NCBI GenBank assembly: GCA_036362985.1
Contig: JAYGXS010000009.1
Location: 8,019,612 to 8,083,611 of the forward strand
Length of the DNA stretch: 64,000 bases
Reading direction: 5' to 3'
DNA from: Ligula intestinalis
Lineage: Eukaryota > Platyhelminthes > Cestoda > Diphyllobothriidea > Diphyllobothriidae
Below, in pieces: positions 47,662 to 58,782 of this stretch (position 1 is the stretch's first letter; every line of letters starts with the position of its first letter). Made by a program: the position numbers and the translations under genes. The notes below the pieces were generated by a model. The model was not told the DNA's origin and ran no database searches. It saw only the letters and a program-made list of their open reading frames with translations.

Positions 47662-47935
47662 CTAGGGTAAGGGTTAGGGATAGGATTAGGGGAAGGGTTC
47701 GGGTTATGGTAAGGTTATTGTAATGGTTAGGGTTAAGGTTTAGTATTTAGGGTAAGGGTTAGGATTAAGGGTTAGGATTCAGGGGTTAAGGGTTAGGGTT
47801 TAGGTTTAAGGTTTAGAGTTAAGGTTTAGGGTAAGTGTTTAGGGTTTAGGGCTAGGGTTGTGTTTAGGGTTAAGCTTTAGGGTAAGGGTTTAGCGTTAGG
47901 GTTCGGTGTTAGGGTAAGTGGTAGTGTTTACAGCT
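47662..47935. repeat. Degenerate telomere-like array, G-rich strand
   Basis: About 270 bases of TTAGGG variants (GGGTTAGGG, TTTAGGG, GGGTAAGGG, AAGGTTTAGGG). Orientation is opposite to the array at 46384. Confidence 0.85.
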
Positions 47936-48339
47936 AAGGTTTGTGATATGGGTTAGTTTAAAGATAAATTTTTGGGCGTAAGAATTTTGGGTTTTGTAAA
48001 TATGCTTCCGTTTTTCATTCGCTGCTCTCTTTTTGTTTAATAGGGCTTACGTTGCGCCGAACGCTGTTGTGTTTGTTTTCTGTGAAATATTCCTTTAAAA
48101 ATTTATTATTTTGTCATTTTCATAATATTAATGAACTTTTGTTTTACTTATTTTCCGCTTGTTTACATAGGGTGTTTGTTTTGCTTTTACAGTTCAGTAC
48201 CGTGAATTTTCTGGATATAGGGCATCCCGCTAAAAGGATGTCATTTTTGTTTCACGCACTCTATGACGGCGCTATATAGCGCCCGCAATTAACACATTAA
48301 ATTTAATTAAGGAAATTTGTTGATTTATTTCTCCATGCA
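47936..48339. other. A/T-rich spacer inside gypsy element 2
   Basis: No motif was recognised. A hydrophobic, F/L-rich + frame is probably chance. Confidence 0.4.
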
Positions 48340-49670
48340 TTATTCACTACTCATCCTTTTTCCCCACCCATAAACCATCAAATCCCACCAGTCCCGTAAG
48401 ACAGTAGGCTGGGGTTCTAAAATCATGGATGAGGCTACACAAGCTAGTTTTGCCGTTTTTACATCCAGATCTCCTCTCGGAGTAGTTCTGGAGGCTAGGA
48501 AAAACGTGTTCAGATAGTCCATTTTCATTCCAGCGTCCCACTTCGTTCTCATTGCTCTCTTGAATGTGTTCACAAACCGTTCTGCCTGCCCGTTTGATTG
48601 GGGGGAAAAGGCGGTGCCGTTAAATGTCGGCCTTTCATTTCTGGCATAACTGTCGAAATGGTGATGACGTAAACTGGATGCCATTGTCGGTCACAATCTC
48701 CCTAGGAATGCCATATCTGGAGATAAGTTCCTCCACCTCTTTGCTGTGACCTCCGCAGTAGCTACTGCAACATCGGAAACTTCCAGTCACTTTGACCACC
48801 ACTTTGCCGTCATACATGATGCACTCTTCGGTTATATACAACTGCTCCTTCCGGTTTCTGAAGAGCTTTATGGCTGGGTGTATCTTGTCTTCCTTGGGCC
48901 AACCCCTTCATATTAAGTCCTTTACCTGACATAATTAAGGATCTGCTGCAGTGGTTGCCCTTATGTGTTCGGCCGTGAGAGGTAGCTGTCGGATAACACC
49001 TCTAAACTCATCGTCGTCTTCTATCAAAGTCCTTGCGACCACAATGTCTTCCTGGTGTTCGTCACCTACACGCAGTCGTGATAGAGCGTCCGGAGTTCCA
49101 TATTTCTGAGTGGGCACGTACTAAATTGTGAAGTTATAACTCAGCAGAATAGTACTTCACCGCTGTATCCTTTTGGCCGCATACTGTGGTACACCACGAT
49201 TCGTGCCCAATAAAAATTTGAGTGATTGGTGATCGGTGTGAAGCAGAAAGTGTCCTCCGTAAATGAACTGATAAAACTCCTGTACTGAAAATATAAGTGC
49301 CAGGGCTTCTTTCTCGATTTGACTATAGTTTCGTTGCGCACCTTCACGTTCTTAAATGCGGCAACTCTCTGTGGATCGGGTGATCGTCTTGCCTCGCTTA
49401 CCACAACACTCAAGTAGTAGATTTCTTTCCACAGGAACTCGCTCTTTCCCATGTTGCTTTTTAAGTCATAGTCAATTAGATTTTCCATGACGTTGTCAAG
49501 TCTCACGAGCAACTCCTCGTTTGTACGGCCGACAACCAAAATGTCATCCAGATATATCACTGTTCCAGCGACATTTGTAAGAATGGTGTCCTTGAACTGC
49601 TGAAAATACTAGGTGCCGTCTTGACGCCATAATTGAGGTGGGTATATTTGAAAAATATGGTTTCTTTGAT
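48340..49670 (-). pseudogene. Gypsy element 2: reverse transcriptase, RNase H and integrase core
   Basis: Right to left: YGVKTAPSIF near 49650 (reverse transcriptase LPFGVKTAPxxFQ block), then YLDDILVVGRTNEELLVRL with the catalytic YLDD near 49553, SNMGKSEFLWKEIYYLSVVV, and PDPQRVAAFKNV. GTPDALSRLRVGDEHQED near 49100 is the ADALSR block after RNase H. The integrase reads ISRYGIPREIVTDNGIQF near 48720 with the second Asp, and SPQSNGQAERFVNTFKRAM near 48590 with the Glu. Several frameshifts (about 49555, 49370, 49135, 48650). 5' truncated at about 49670: no protease or gag is seen. Confidence 0.85.
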
Positions 49671-50318
49671 TATACAATTAAAGAACGCGCAATTTGCTAT
49701 CAAAAAGGTACAAGAAATAAATTTTTCGTGCATATTTTCCATAAAATATATTTGAATTTATAAAGGCCGTCAAAATATAAGATAATAAGGTATACTACTT
49801 AAGTAGCCACTTTTTACAATAGATGTGTTTTGCTAGTGGTCAGAATGGAGCTCATTTATAAGCCCGCACCCTATCACGAGTGAAATTACTTCAGAATAAA
49901 CTATACGATGATCAGTATCACAACTTGTGTCAATACCAATTAGCGAAAGAGTATCAATCTTTCGCATATTTCGAAAGGTTGCGCGATCCGTGGCGTCTAC
50001 TCTACAGCACACTCTCTAAGCTTCGCGCTGCCGCTCGCGCCCCGGCCGACTAACTGCTGGTCTCCACATGAGTCACTGCACGCAGGCAAGCATGCGTCAA
50101 GGCTCACGGCCGCTGACCAGTGCGCATGCACCGCTCACCTGTACCCGCTCTAAGGTCGAGCCCTCAGCGCGAGTCCACGTGAGAACTCCATCCAATTCGT
50201 GAGCGCCATTTCCTGCCTGGCTGGAGGACGGCCCCAGATGCCGTAACCTTTGCGCAGGGGCACTGGATACACACATGATAACTGTTTGTGAGCTGCTTCC
50301 TGCAGAGAGTTTGGTTAC
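49671..50318. other. No recognised gene
   Basis: A/T-rich to about 49990, then GC-rich (50000-50250). No coding or RNA motif was recognised. Confidence 0.4.
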
Positions 50319-50808
50319 TATCGCAAATGCTGTTAAGGCTACAAAGGTTTGATCCTAACGGTTGTGATCTTCTAGGTCCGGTTCCTTAGGAGATGAAAGA
50401 GCGGTCTTGGGAAACCAGAGATCTTGGAAGATTGTATTCTGCATTGAATAAATAGGAGAATAGTTAGCAGAAGGGTTGACTCGGTCTGGCGTGGTGTTCG
50501 ACCGTGAGAGCCATGCGAGAGAGCAGCGGTGGCGCGTCCGCCCCGCCAGAGGAAGGGCAGAATGCCAAGTGAGTCTAGCGTCAGTAATCGGGGGCGGCCG
50601 CCGAATCCACGCTCTGTCTCGCGGCCTTAATGGTGATTGGTTAGAGCACACGAAGGTAGACGCTGGCGTGGGTGGTGAGTGTCTCATGCGTCAATTGGCG
50701 TCTGGTCGAAGGCAGGCCGCAAAGTAAATTCACGCAAGGGCCTGCTCTGAGTGACCTCGTCTGTGACGTCAAGAGTTAGGTAGGCGTTGGGCAACAGCGA
50801 CCACTACA
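50319..50808 (-). mobile_element. Solo LTR, antisense
   Basis: Minus-strand start TGTAGTGGTCGC (50808) and end TTTGCGATA (50319), 490 bases, close to the 480-base LTR at 33143. Shared CTCCTAAGGAACC/CTCCTTAGGAACC block near the 3' end. Candidate target duplication TTAC (50315-50318) and TTAG (50809-50812) differ at one base. Confidence 0.65.
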
Positions 50809-50812
50809 TTAG

Positions 50813-52555
50813 CTCCTTTCCTACAGCATACTGTCCAGCCTCATCAGTCTTACTGATTTCTAACTTAGGAAACTATTATGTAGTCGAAAATCAATCCTTC
50901 TTTTGACACTTATCCTCGTAAAATTCGCAGCCATAAAGGAGGAGCGTAGCTTCCATATGCTTCCGCCTCTAGGATGCAAACATCACGCTCTCCTATCAGT
51001 CCGTTTGAGTTGTTGTTAACAAACAGAAGCCTCACGAGCAAACGTCTGGCTCCCCGACCTACACCCAGTTACCTCAAAGCTTTCTTGTTTTTGCCCCGTC
51101 CATGTGATTAAAGATTTTGTTCCTTTACCAAAGGCACTGGAGAAACCACGGAGGATAAATTTGTTTTCAAAAGAAGCAGAATCTTACTTTATGGTGCTAT
51201 TCACATAGTGAACCGTGTATTTGGCAATCAGCTTTTACAATGGCAAAATTGGTCTTCAAATGATTTTCTCGGAAGTTTGTTTCTCCCCCATTCACAGGTG
51301 AAGAGAAGTACAAATAATTTAAAAAGGTGGGAGGCGGAGATGAATGGTTCGAAAGAAGGATACAAAGATCATGCAAAATCGTATAAAAAAGGAATATAGG
51401 ACAATTGGTGGCATACATACACTCAAGTTCAAACAAATGGACTCATAGGGGGGACACGCACACCACTCGGAGGGTCTGAATGGAGTTAGAGTTACGTCTG
51501 TCATTGAGGCTGACGGAATGGTAATAAAAATCTTGATTTATTAGAAGTGATTGTGAACGCTGGAGAAGCAGGCAGACAGCATCACATGACATGGGCGAAC
51601 GGATGCGACACTGCGCTGGCGGTATTCGGCCATCCGGCGGATACGCCCTTGGAAGAAGAAGAATACATGGAATTTGTTCACAGCAAGCTTGGTTCACAGG
51701 CAATTTGGCACACCTTCGAAGTGAGGGGAATTGGACCTCGTAGAAGGCTAGATTTCGATTCGTCCTTGTTCTTTCGCAAGGATCTCTCGCAGTTCTTCAT
51801 CTTTATAAGGACATTTTAGTAGGAGTTAGACATATGAGATTGAAATAGACTGTGAAGGAGATAGATATTTTGAAAGGAACACAGTAAAAATATAGTGAGA
51901 AATGAGTTTATTGACAAATTCTTCATTTTATACTCTGAAAAAAGCGCTATTGCGTACTTTTACTTTTTCACTGTCTGAAATCATTGCCTTTTTATTTTAT
52001 TTTTCAGAGACATGCACTAAAGAAAGTGAATCGACGATCTATCGCCGTCCTACGAAGTATGTGTTGCCTTTTAACTTGCGTGGGAGCTTTTTTAGAATAA
52101 AAAAGACTTTCCAACATTTGTGGTGAATAAAGCATAAAATAGTACAACAAAATTGCTTACTACTACGAAATAGGTAGGTAGCTTTGTATAGTAAAAAGGG
52201 TAAGGGTGGCAGTAAGCTATCTTTACCGCCCCCTTTTCTCAGACCCACTTCATCCAGGTGGCACGACGACGGAGAAACAAAGCTGTCCTTCTATGAGTAT
52301 CATACGTGGCATGTTTCATAAATCCACATGTCAAAGGTCTAATTTAGGGGCTAACTCGGATCTCACATAAGAATCTTATAAAGACTAAACTGAAGGATTT
52401 GACCTCCCGACCTTGGACTAAACAGAGTCACCCCATTAAGTGGCAGTCTTCCAAGCCACGCACATTACTGCATCCTTATTGTAGGGGCCTCAGCAGTGTC
52501 TGTGTTCTGAGAGCACTATAATTATCACACTCAGTTCGTTATAGGAGGAGAAGTA
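50813..52555. other. 1.7 kb without recognised feature
   Basis: No host exon, element motif or RNA gene was convincing on either strand. Scattered open frames up to 90 codons have no recognisable content. Confidence 0.4.
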
Positions 52556-53032
52556 GAAAGAAGCATCCAACATTCACAGAAGCATCCTGCTCCTATCATT
52601 CACATACTTTCCCCCACGAGCGACAGTTTTTCTCCTGAAAACCACAAATTACATTCAATTTTGAATTATGAGCCATGCCTTAGGAGTTTTTGCACTGTCT
52701 GCTCTTCTTGCTCAGTTACATTGCTGGTTCGTGTTAACTTAGTGTGAGTGTATTACTTGAAACAAGCGAGTAGTCATCTAAAATTGTGTGTCAACTTTTT
52801 GTATCACATACACTGATCACATAAACTGCATCAAATTAAACTTCTCACGATTTGCGAGTAGCCATACATTTGTCGGTCATATTTTATTAAGATTTGACTC
52901 TGGTGTCTTCCCGGAACATGTAATTGACGTAAATTTTAAATTTTTATTTTCATCAATTTATTCCCAATCATCTTGTTACCAACAGGGAGTTCAAAGGCGT
53001 TCGCCTATCTTTCCCTCAATAAACTGACTGAC
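52556..53032 (+). repeat. LINE E 3' UTR, copy 1
   Basis: Matches 56156-56480: CCTATCATTCA, GCGACAGTTTTTCTCCT, TTTTGAATTATGAGCCATG, GAGTGTATTACTTGAAACAA, GCGAGTAGT and GGGAGTTCAAAGGC. It ends AATAAACTGACTGACTGAAT, a short (ACTG)n terminus. No coding part is attached, so it is a strongly truncated insertion. Confidence 0.75.
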
Positions 53033-53819
53033 TGAATGACACCAGCTCCATGGCTGCATGCGCACTCAATCGATAGGCTGATGTGGGTGCCAATGAATAA
53101 ACGTACTGTGAGAGGGAGTCACTGGACACCTGATTGGCCGATAGCGTTTTATGGGCGTCTGTGATTTGCTGGTCTCGAGGTTGCTTGAGGACTGTGACTG
53201 CTTGCGCGGTATGGGCGCCGTAGGCCGAAAATGCTTAAGTATCACTTAAAATATGCTTATGCAATCGTTGATAATGAATAATTAATCACTGAGTATGGCT
53301 TAGGTCGAGCTACCCCACCCCTCATCCATCTCGTGCAGTAGTGGCTTGCTTGAGTGAAGCCAGTTGAGAAGGAAACTAGACAAGTCACATTCTTCCGACA
53401 GATTGAACGCAGGCCGGTGACTTACGAGACAAGCAGTTTTAGTGAGGCGGCTTTGCGTAGCATCTACCGCGCTCAGTTCCTTCTCTACCCATCTGGCTCT
53501 GATGGAGAACAGAGTCACAGAGACTGGAGGCGGACTCGAAACCAAGGGCTTATAAAGCTTAGTATTTGGTCTACGTGGACCATACACGAATACGTACTCA
53601 AACGAACGGCTTGAATCATACAAGAGTCAGAGACCATAAGGGCCACAAAGGTATTAAGCCATTTCAGTCTGATGCTCTCGAATGGGGACTGATTTGGTGA
53701 CCTTCCAGTGCACAGCACATAGCATGTCATAGATGCAAGTAAGTGAACAGAGTAAGGAAGGCTTTGGGTGCGCCACGGGGCTGGATTCCCCGGTGTTGCT
53801 GCAAATAGAATAATAAGCA
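53033..53819. other. Downstream flank of the DGK-like gene
   Basis: No gene was recognised. A good acceptor (TTATTCTATTTGCAG on the minus strand, ending at about 53808) is followed by an open frame with no family resemblance, so I do not call an exon. Confidence 0.4.
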
Positions 53820-54012
53820 CTACTGACTAATTGTCAGTAGGCGCTTACGATGTAGAAAGAGTGCCAGGTGATCGTCATGAGCGGTGAGGGCTAGAAGGCG
53901 GGGAGTCTGGCCTTTGCGGTCCTCAGAGAGAAGGGAGGCTCTGGCGCGAACGAGAGCCTCACAAATCCTCCTTTGGCCGTATGCAGCTGCTTTGTGCAGA
54001 GCTGTCTGCTCC
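53820..54012 (-). CDS. DGKZ: Diacylglycerol kinase zeta/iota-like: last ankyrin exon
   Basis: Minus strand, after the acceptor CCTTTCCATTGACAG. It reads EQTALHKAAAYGQRRICEAL, VRARASLLSEDRKGQTPR and LLALTAHDDHLALFLH, then RKRLLTISQ and TAG at 53822-53820. This matches the final ankyrin repeat of type IV diacylglycerol kinases, whose counterpart carries CLHQAAALGQRTIC, GASL and GDTPR at the same spacing. The family phosphorylates diacylglycerol to phosphatidic acid; the ankyrin repeats bind partners. The short tail after the last helix also fits. A GTAAGC at 53848-53843 could instead be a donor to another exon. The exon starts in phase 2. Confidence 0.7.
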
Positions 54013-54950
54013 CTGTCAATGGAAAGGAATCAACTGCACTTTAAGCAAAACCAAAAGGAAGGTGCACGTGCAAAAGCAGCAATATTTCCAAACGATAGTG
54101 TCACCTTCGTGAGATTGCCAAAGCATTTAAGCAGCGGCGGACATAGATGAGGAAATTGGCATGGGTCCCTTGGTCGTGAGGGACGAGTCAGGGACATGGA
54201 ACTACAGTGAGTTAAATCGTATCTGTTTCAACAGAGATCACACTGACTATATTGTTTATTCAGGGTCTCTCAGGGCTCTTAATTATGCAAAATCGTTTTC
54301 AGTACGGCCGACTGCTTGCTCTCATGTGTATGTGCGAAAAGCGTTTTTTAATTTCGTTTTCGTGGGTCGGTTCAAGTATCAACTTCGTTGCCTAAGTGTC
54401 GGTCCTTTATTGATGCAAACCACGTCGAAATAACAGATTGAATCGCAACTACGTCAGCTCATTAACACATAAAAGCACATCCTATACTTTTCGGCGTTTT
54501 TAAGGGAGCATTATATTCGTTGATTGTGGGGTGGTTTCTGCGACTTTCGCGACTATTCGCGACTGTGCCATTATTTTACGCAATTTGCTGTTTGCTGTCA
54601 AAAATATCGACTGACGCGAATTGCGTGTGTTTTCAAACCCTGCAGGTTTGTGGCATTTAAAAAATGACGTGTAATATCACCCTTCTAAGTCATTTGGAGA
54701 CTTCTGGGATCATTGAGATCAAATCGACTTCGTTGTACCGTATTAACCATGTTTGACAACTAAAACTCCCACATTCGTGATAGAATTTAAGCACTTGCAT
54801 GAACTACTTCTACCATCAAAAGTGCAATGCGCCTCTTTGGCGCTTGGATAGTTTTTCCCTGAAAATGAAGTCTATATCAAAACAAAAGATTACTTATTAG
54901 GGGTTTGCCGAACTTCAATACTTTCAGGTGCCCCAAGTGTAAAAACTCGC
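54013..54950. other. Intron of the DGK-like gene
   Basis: About 940 bases upstream (gene sense) of the last exon. No element was recognised. Confidence 0.4.
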
Positions 54951-55030
54951 GGCCTCGTTGGGAGCTAGACCTATACAACAGGGAAGGCTTTTGCGCAGCC
55001 AACGCTCGACAATTGAGCTACAGGGCAGTA
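54951..55030 (-). repeat. tRNA-like SINE head, copy b
   Basis: Minus strand TGTAGCTCAATTGTCGAGCG, then TTGGCTGCGCAAAAGCCTTC, matching the head at 55369 (GTAGCTTAATGGTAGAATG, then TTGGCAGCGCAAAAGCCTTC). The B-box is degraded (GGTCTAGCTCC). Confidence 0.65.
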
Positions 55031-55059
55031 AGTCGGGCAAGCACAAATGTGATTAACTT

Positions 55060-55368
55060 CACGGCTGACGGCAGGCCTCATAGCTCCAAGGTCAAGCGTG
55101 AGCTGCGCTAAAGTCTTCCTTGCTGCGTGAATTCGACTCCCACCGAGGCTGGGAATATTTTACAATTGGGTCGACCAAATTATTTAAATCTGCCAAACCC
55201 TAGCAACCAAGGGTACCCTGGTAGTTTATCCAGTAAATCTTAGATGATAACTTAGGGAATCCTGCCTTAGCAGTCAGCTGGCTGTTCCGTAATGATAGAT
55301 TCCATACAAGCAGTAAGTTGGTTGGGTAAAATCTACCAATGTGGGATAAAATTCACGGTTGAGAATGA
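55060..55368 (+). repeat. tRNA-like SINE unit, copy c with body
   Basis: Head at 55075-55149 (75 bases; ends GCCTCAT and CCGAGGC; B-box part ATTCGACTCCC). It is followed by TTTTACAATTGGGTCGAC and a 200-base body that ends in TTCCATACAAGC and TTCACGGTTGAGAAT before the next head. The same order surrounds the head at 28234. Confidence 0.65.
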
Positions 55369-55475
55369 GCCTCGTAGCTTAATGGTAGAATGTTGGCAGC
55401 GCAAAAGCCTTCCCTGCTGTGTAGGTTCGACTCCTACCGAGGCGACGAGTTTTTTTATAATTGGGTCAACTGAAA
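55369..55475 (+). repeat. tRNA-like SINE unit, copy d
   Basis: Head at 55369-55443, 75 bases, with near-perfect acceptor stem (GCCTCGT/CCGAGGC) and B-box GGTTCGACTCC. It is followed by TTTTATAATTGGGTCAAC. Head-to-head distance from copy c is 294 bases, i.e. a tandem arrangement. The poor D-stem speaks against a functional tRNA. Confidence 0.7.
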
Positions 55476-55555
55476 TGAAAGATTACTCTCTGCTTTACAG
55501 CAAAACAATGGGTTTGACTTTATGCGATCAGTTCACAGTGGGACATTGACCTAAC

Positions 55556-56155
55556 CGTTCCAGCCTCCGAATATTCACTTTTTTGCAGGTCAAACCTGTC
55601 CACCTCTAGGCTGCGAGGACACCCACTCAAATTACGTGTGACGGGGGCGAGAATTGACCCAAGAAAATTATTTTTCTCTAAGAGGGTAATCCAGGCATGG
55701 CATGCCCTTCCTGCGGACATTCTCATGTCCCCATCCGTGGACACCTTTAAAACAACGCTTGAACTTACGTTCCACCATGGCAACTGAGTTCTCCGAAGTC
55801 AAAAATCGAAATGCTATATACACGTTGTAATTTTTAAGTAGTATTACTATCATTTGATAAAAATATGTTTTGCCTATCTGAGTTCCCTTCTCACTATGCG
55901 AACTGCACTGATCGCGTCTGCAGTCGCATCTACCGCACCTTTGGTCCTAGGCTACGCGGCCCTGTCACGATCTTTCTCGTATTGATCTAAAAACCGACCG
56001 CTGACGACGTGGCGGGTTCCCCTGCTCTTGTCACAGCGAGGGCATATCATGGTCGCATCTCCGGTTCTTGGGAACGTTCTCGTGACTCTGAGGTCCCCTC
56101 CTCGTATGGCCCTTCGGATGTACATATTACTCGCCATGGACCCCATGGATGCCGC
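55556..56155 (+). pseudogene. LINE E: ORF2 C-terminal fragment
   Basis: Readable as RLRGHPLKLRVTGARIDPRK, then LFFSKRVIQAWHALPADILM and SPSVDTFKTTLELTF (about 55605-55785), the FxxRVxxxWNxLP...S..xFK block that ends LINE ORF2 proteins. After the stop near 55800 a UTR follows. 5' truncated at about 55550. Confidence 0.75.
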
Positions 56156-56482
56156 CAACATTCACAGCAGCATCCTGGTCCTATCATTCATATACTTACC
56201 CCCACGGGCGACAGTTTTTCTCCTAAAAACCACAAATGACATTCCATTTTGAATTATGAGCCATGTCTGTCTGCTCTTCCGCCTCAGTTACACTGCTGGC
56301 TCGTGTTAACTGACATCACCACATGTGAGTGTATTACTTGAAACAAGCGAGTAGTTGCTTCAATTGTCTGAACGACTTCTTTGAAATGTTTGGCTCTGCC
56401 GATGCATTTCTTAAATACTATGTACCACTAGGGAGTTCAAAGGCATTTGCCTATATTTTCTTAAATAAACTTTACTTGAAAT
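56156..56482 (+). repeat. LINE E 3' UTR, copy 2
   Basis: Counterpart of 52556-53032. It ends AAAGGCATTTGCCTATATTT, then CTTAAATAAACTTTACTTGA. The end differs from copy 1 in the terminal short repeat. Confidence 0.75.
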
Positions 56483-57045
56483 ACATCATTCCACTCCGTC
56501 TTCTGCCGAACTGTGAACAAACCATGAAACAGTGCTTCCTTCAGATGGATCATGAAAGAGGGTATGTCGAGTAGCAGAACACGCCATGACAGCACTGTAC
56601 GAGGACTTACTTCTTGAAGTCTCGCAACTCCAGTAGTTCCGGTGGAGCTGAAAAGTAGAATGAAAGTACACGAACTGAGTACACAGGGGAGTGATCGAAA
56701 CTAAAGGAGCAAAAATGCTAATAACAACAATCAAGGGAAAGGCGGGGATTGTTATAAAGTTAACTAAAAGCCGGGATGTCACCGCTTATTACGCATTTTT
56801 TAACTCCCAAGGAAGAAAGCAATAACAAGAGGCGTAAAAGCAGAAGGCTTTTAGCGTACTAAGTACAGCATATTTAAGATAAAGAAAGCGTTTGCCGCCA
56901 TGACCATTAGCCAATCAAGTACTGTACTTGAAAGAGTGGTGTTTCGATCAGATTGCGACTCATCCGGCTGGCATGTCAGAATCTTAGCCTAGTCACAACT
57001 TACAATTTTAAATTATTGATTGATTAACAGCTTACTTGCGCCGTG
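56483..57045. other. No recognised feature
   Basis: An intronic stretch of the DGK-like gene by position. Nothing was recognised. Confidence 0.4.
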
Positions 57046-57214
57046 TGTAAGCAAACCTGGCGTGAGTGTGGCTTTAAGCTTGCCCGCTGGCTGCGTGCTT
57101 GCGCGTTGACATGAGCTTCGCCACCAGCTGATTCGATCAGGGTGATTTCTAGCCCGGATGGTCTTTTGTTGTAGCTGGGATCGTGCATACACGAGCGCAA
57201 GTAGCTGTCCACAC
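57046..57214 (-). CDS. Possible exon of the DGK-like gene
   Basis: Minus strand between CCCGTTTCGTAG and GCGCAA|GTAAGC. In the phase-1 frame that the upstream ankyrin exon would supply it is open (VDSYLRSCMHDPSYNKRPSG, then ITLIESAGGEAHVNAQARSQ). It ends in phase 0, which does not fit the next known exon (phase 2). A shorter version ending at 57193 would fit but has a weak donor. It may be an alternative exon or chance. Confidence 0.3.
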
Positions 57215-57684
57215 CTACGAAACGGGACATTAGTTTAACTTCGTAGGCACGAAGATAACCACCCACGTCAGACGTCAGAAAAGCCGCGAGCTGATTGAAG
57301 CCTGGAGTTCTGATAAGAATACAGACGATCGATACATGGATCTGGCGCCGGCATACAGGGTCCTGCGCAGTCACCTCCGGCTCGGTGTTAAGTGTGTTTG
57401 CTTGGCCCCGACTGAGTTTGTTATACCTCAACCGTGGCACTCCAGCAGGAGTTCAAAAGGTCGAATGAATAAATTATTCCCATGACCGAAAATCAACCAT
57501 CTTACCCACTTAGAAACTTGTCAGTAACTAAACTTTGGTAAATTTTAACAACTTTATGGACAATTCTTTTACCCGTGCGAAACGGGGTTTTCTATTTGAG
57601 AGGTTTAGGACTGCTAAATAAGGTTATGAGTAGTGGATTTGAACTGAGCTGCTGGCTCGACGGCGATAACACACTGAGACTCAC

Positions 57685-57846
57685 CAGTCTGCAAAAGGTA
57701 CTCCACAACATTGAGGTGACCGTATTTGCATGCCATATGCAAGCCGGACAGACCTGCGGAGTCAACGGAGAGAGCCGACACGCAGCCGGTGTCCAGCAGA
57801 GAGCGAACTTCGTCCAGATCGCCGTCCCGACAGGCCCGAAGGAAGA
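57685..57846 (-). CDS. DGKZ: Diacylglycerol kinase zeta/iota-like: ankyrin exon
   Basis: 162 bases, phase 1 to phase 1, between ATTGCCTTTAAG and CAGACTG|GTGAGT. It reads FLRACRDGDLDEVRSLLDTG, then DSAGLSGLHMACKYGHLNVV and EYLLQT. This is a classic ankyrin start (ACRxGDLDxVRxLL) and second repeat (GLSxLHxACKYGHLxVVxYLL). It aligns with the ankyrin repeat that precedes the one encoded at 53820-54012 in type IV DGKs. The exon is too small and phase-shifted to appear as an obvious ORF. The joining exon to 54012 was not found with certainty. Confidence 0.75.
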
Positions 57847-58782
57847 CTTAAAGGCAATCAAAGCAAGGTTAAGGAATAGGCATTGAAGCTGAAAATAATC
57901 TCAGTTGACTGAATGACCTCATCGGAAATGTGAATTCAGGTTGGCCAATGAGAAAATAGGAATCGGATAGAGTGACCAAATTCATGCACAACGCAAGCAT
58001 GTGCATATATGGTCAGCCGTCACATGTAATCATTTTTAAAGGTAGGATATATGAAAGGAATGACGGGTAACGGATTGACTGTGTCTATGAGTTTCGAATG
58101 TCTTCTGACTAGGGGCTACGCATTCCACGTTGATCAGGCCGTCGAGTTTCTGAATAGGAATGTACTTAACCTAACACAAGCATTGACGCTTACGCTAACC
58201 ATAGCCCTAGCAATAAGCCTAATCTCTAACTTCTTTGGCATTTAGCACAGAGCGGCGTGGGGAATTGCTATACCCGTGTCCTACTGTGCGCTCAAGTGAA
58301 CTTCTTCACAAAGCGTTGGCTTCTAAATCACATATTCCCCGTAATAGAGTATTCAAAAATGCAGGATTTCCAATTAATTGCCCAGGGGTAGGCCGTGTAT
58401 GCTCAGGATACGGTCCCGCTTACTTGACCTATGTCTAAATCGGTCCCTTTCATTGCTATTCCACCCACGAAATTTCCCCGTTGTCTTGAGGCGTAGTTCA
58501 GCTAAATTCTTGGGTCTTTACCTTATCTGACTACTTTATGAGATTGAAAATCCAAGTAAGTTGAAGGGTGTCGTGTGTTCGTCTGTGAATGGGAGCATAC
58601 TGCCAAAGGGGTCTTCGCTCGCCGCATTCTTTTAAGTGAAGCTTTAAGTCAGTTATAAACTGGCTACTTATTTATTTTAGGTAGGAGTAAATTATTGAAG
58701 CTTTTAATCTGTCCAATCGGATTACTGTTCGCGGACTGTGGGATTGCAGCTAGGAAATAGAATTTCTCCCCAGAACACCTAC
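57847..58782 (-). other. Intron of the DGK-like gene
   Basis: About 940 bases. A few telomere-like CCCTAA variants near 58150-58215; no other element recognised. Confidence 0.5.

Noticed and set aside
53515..53808. Extra C-terminal exon of the DGK-like gene after a good acceptor
   Set aside because: The frame has no similarity to the DGK tail, and the exon at 53820-54012 already reads to a stop of suitable length.
55369..55443. Functional tRNA gene
   Set aside because: The acceptor stem and B-box are good, but the D-stem does not pair, the anticodon arm is ambiguous, and the unit recurs with shared flanks as a SINE.
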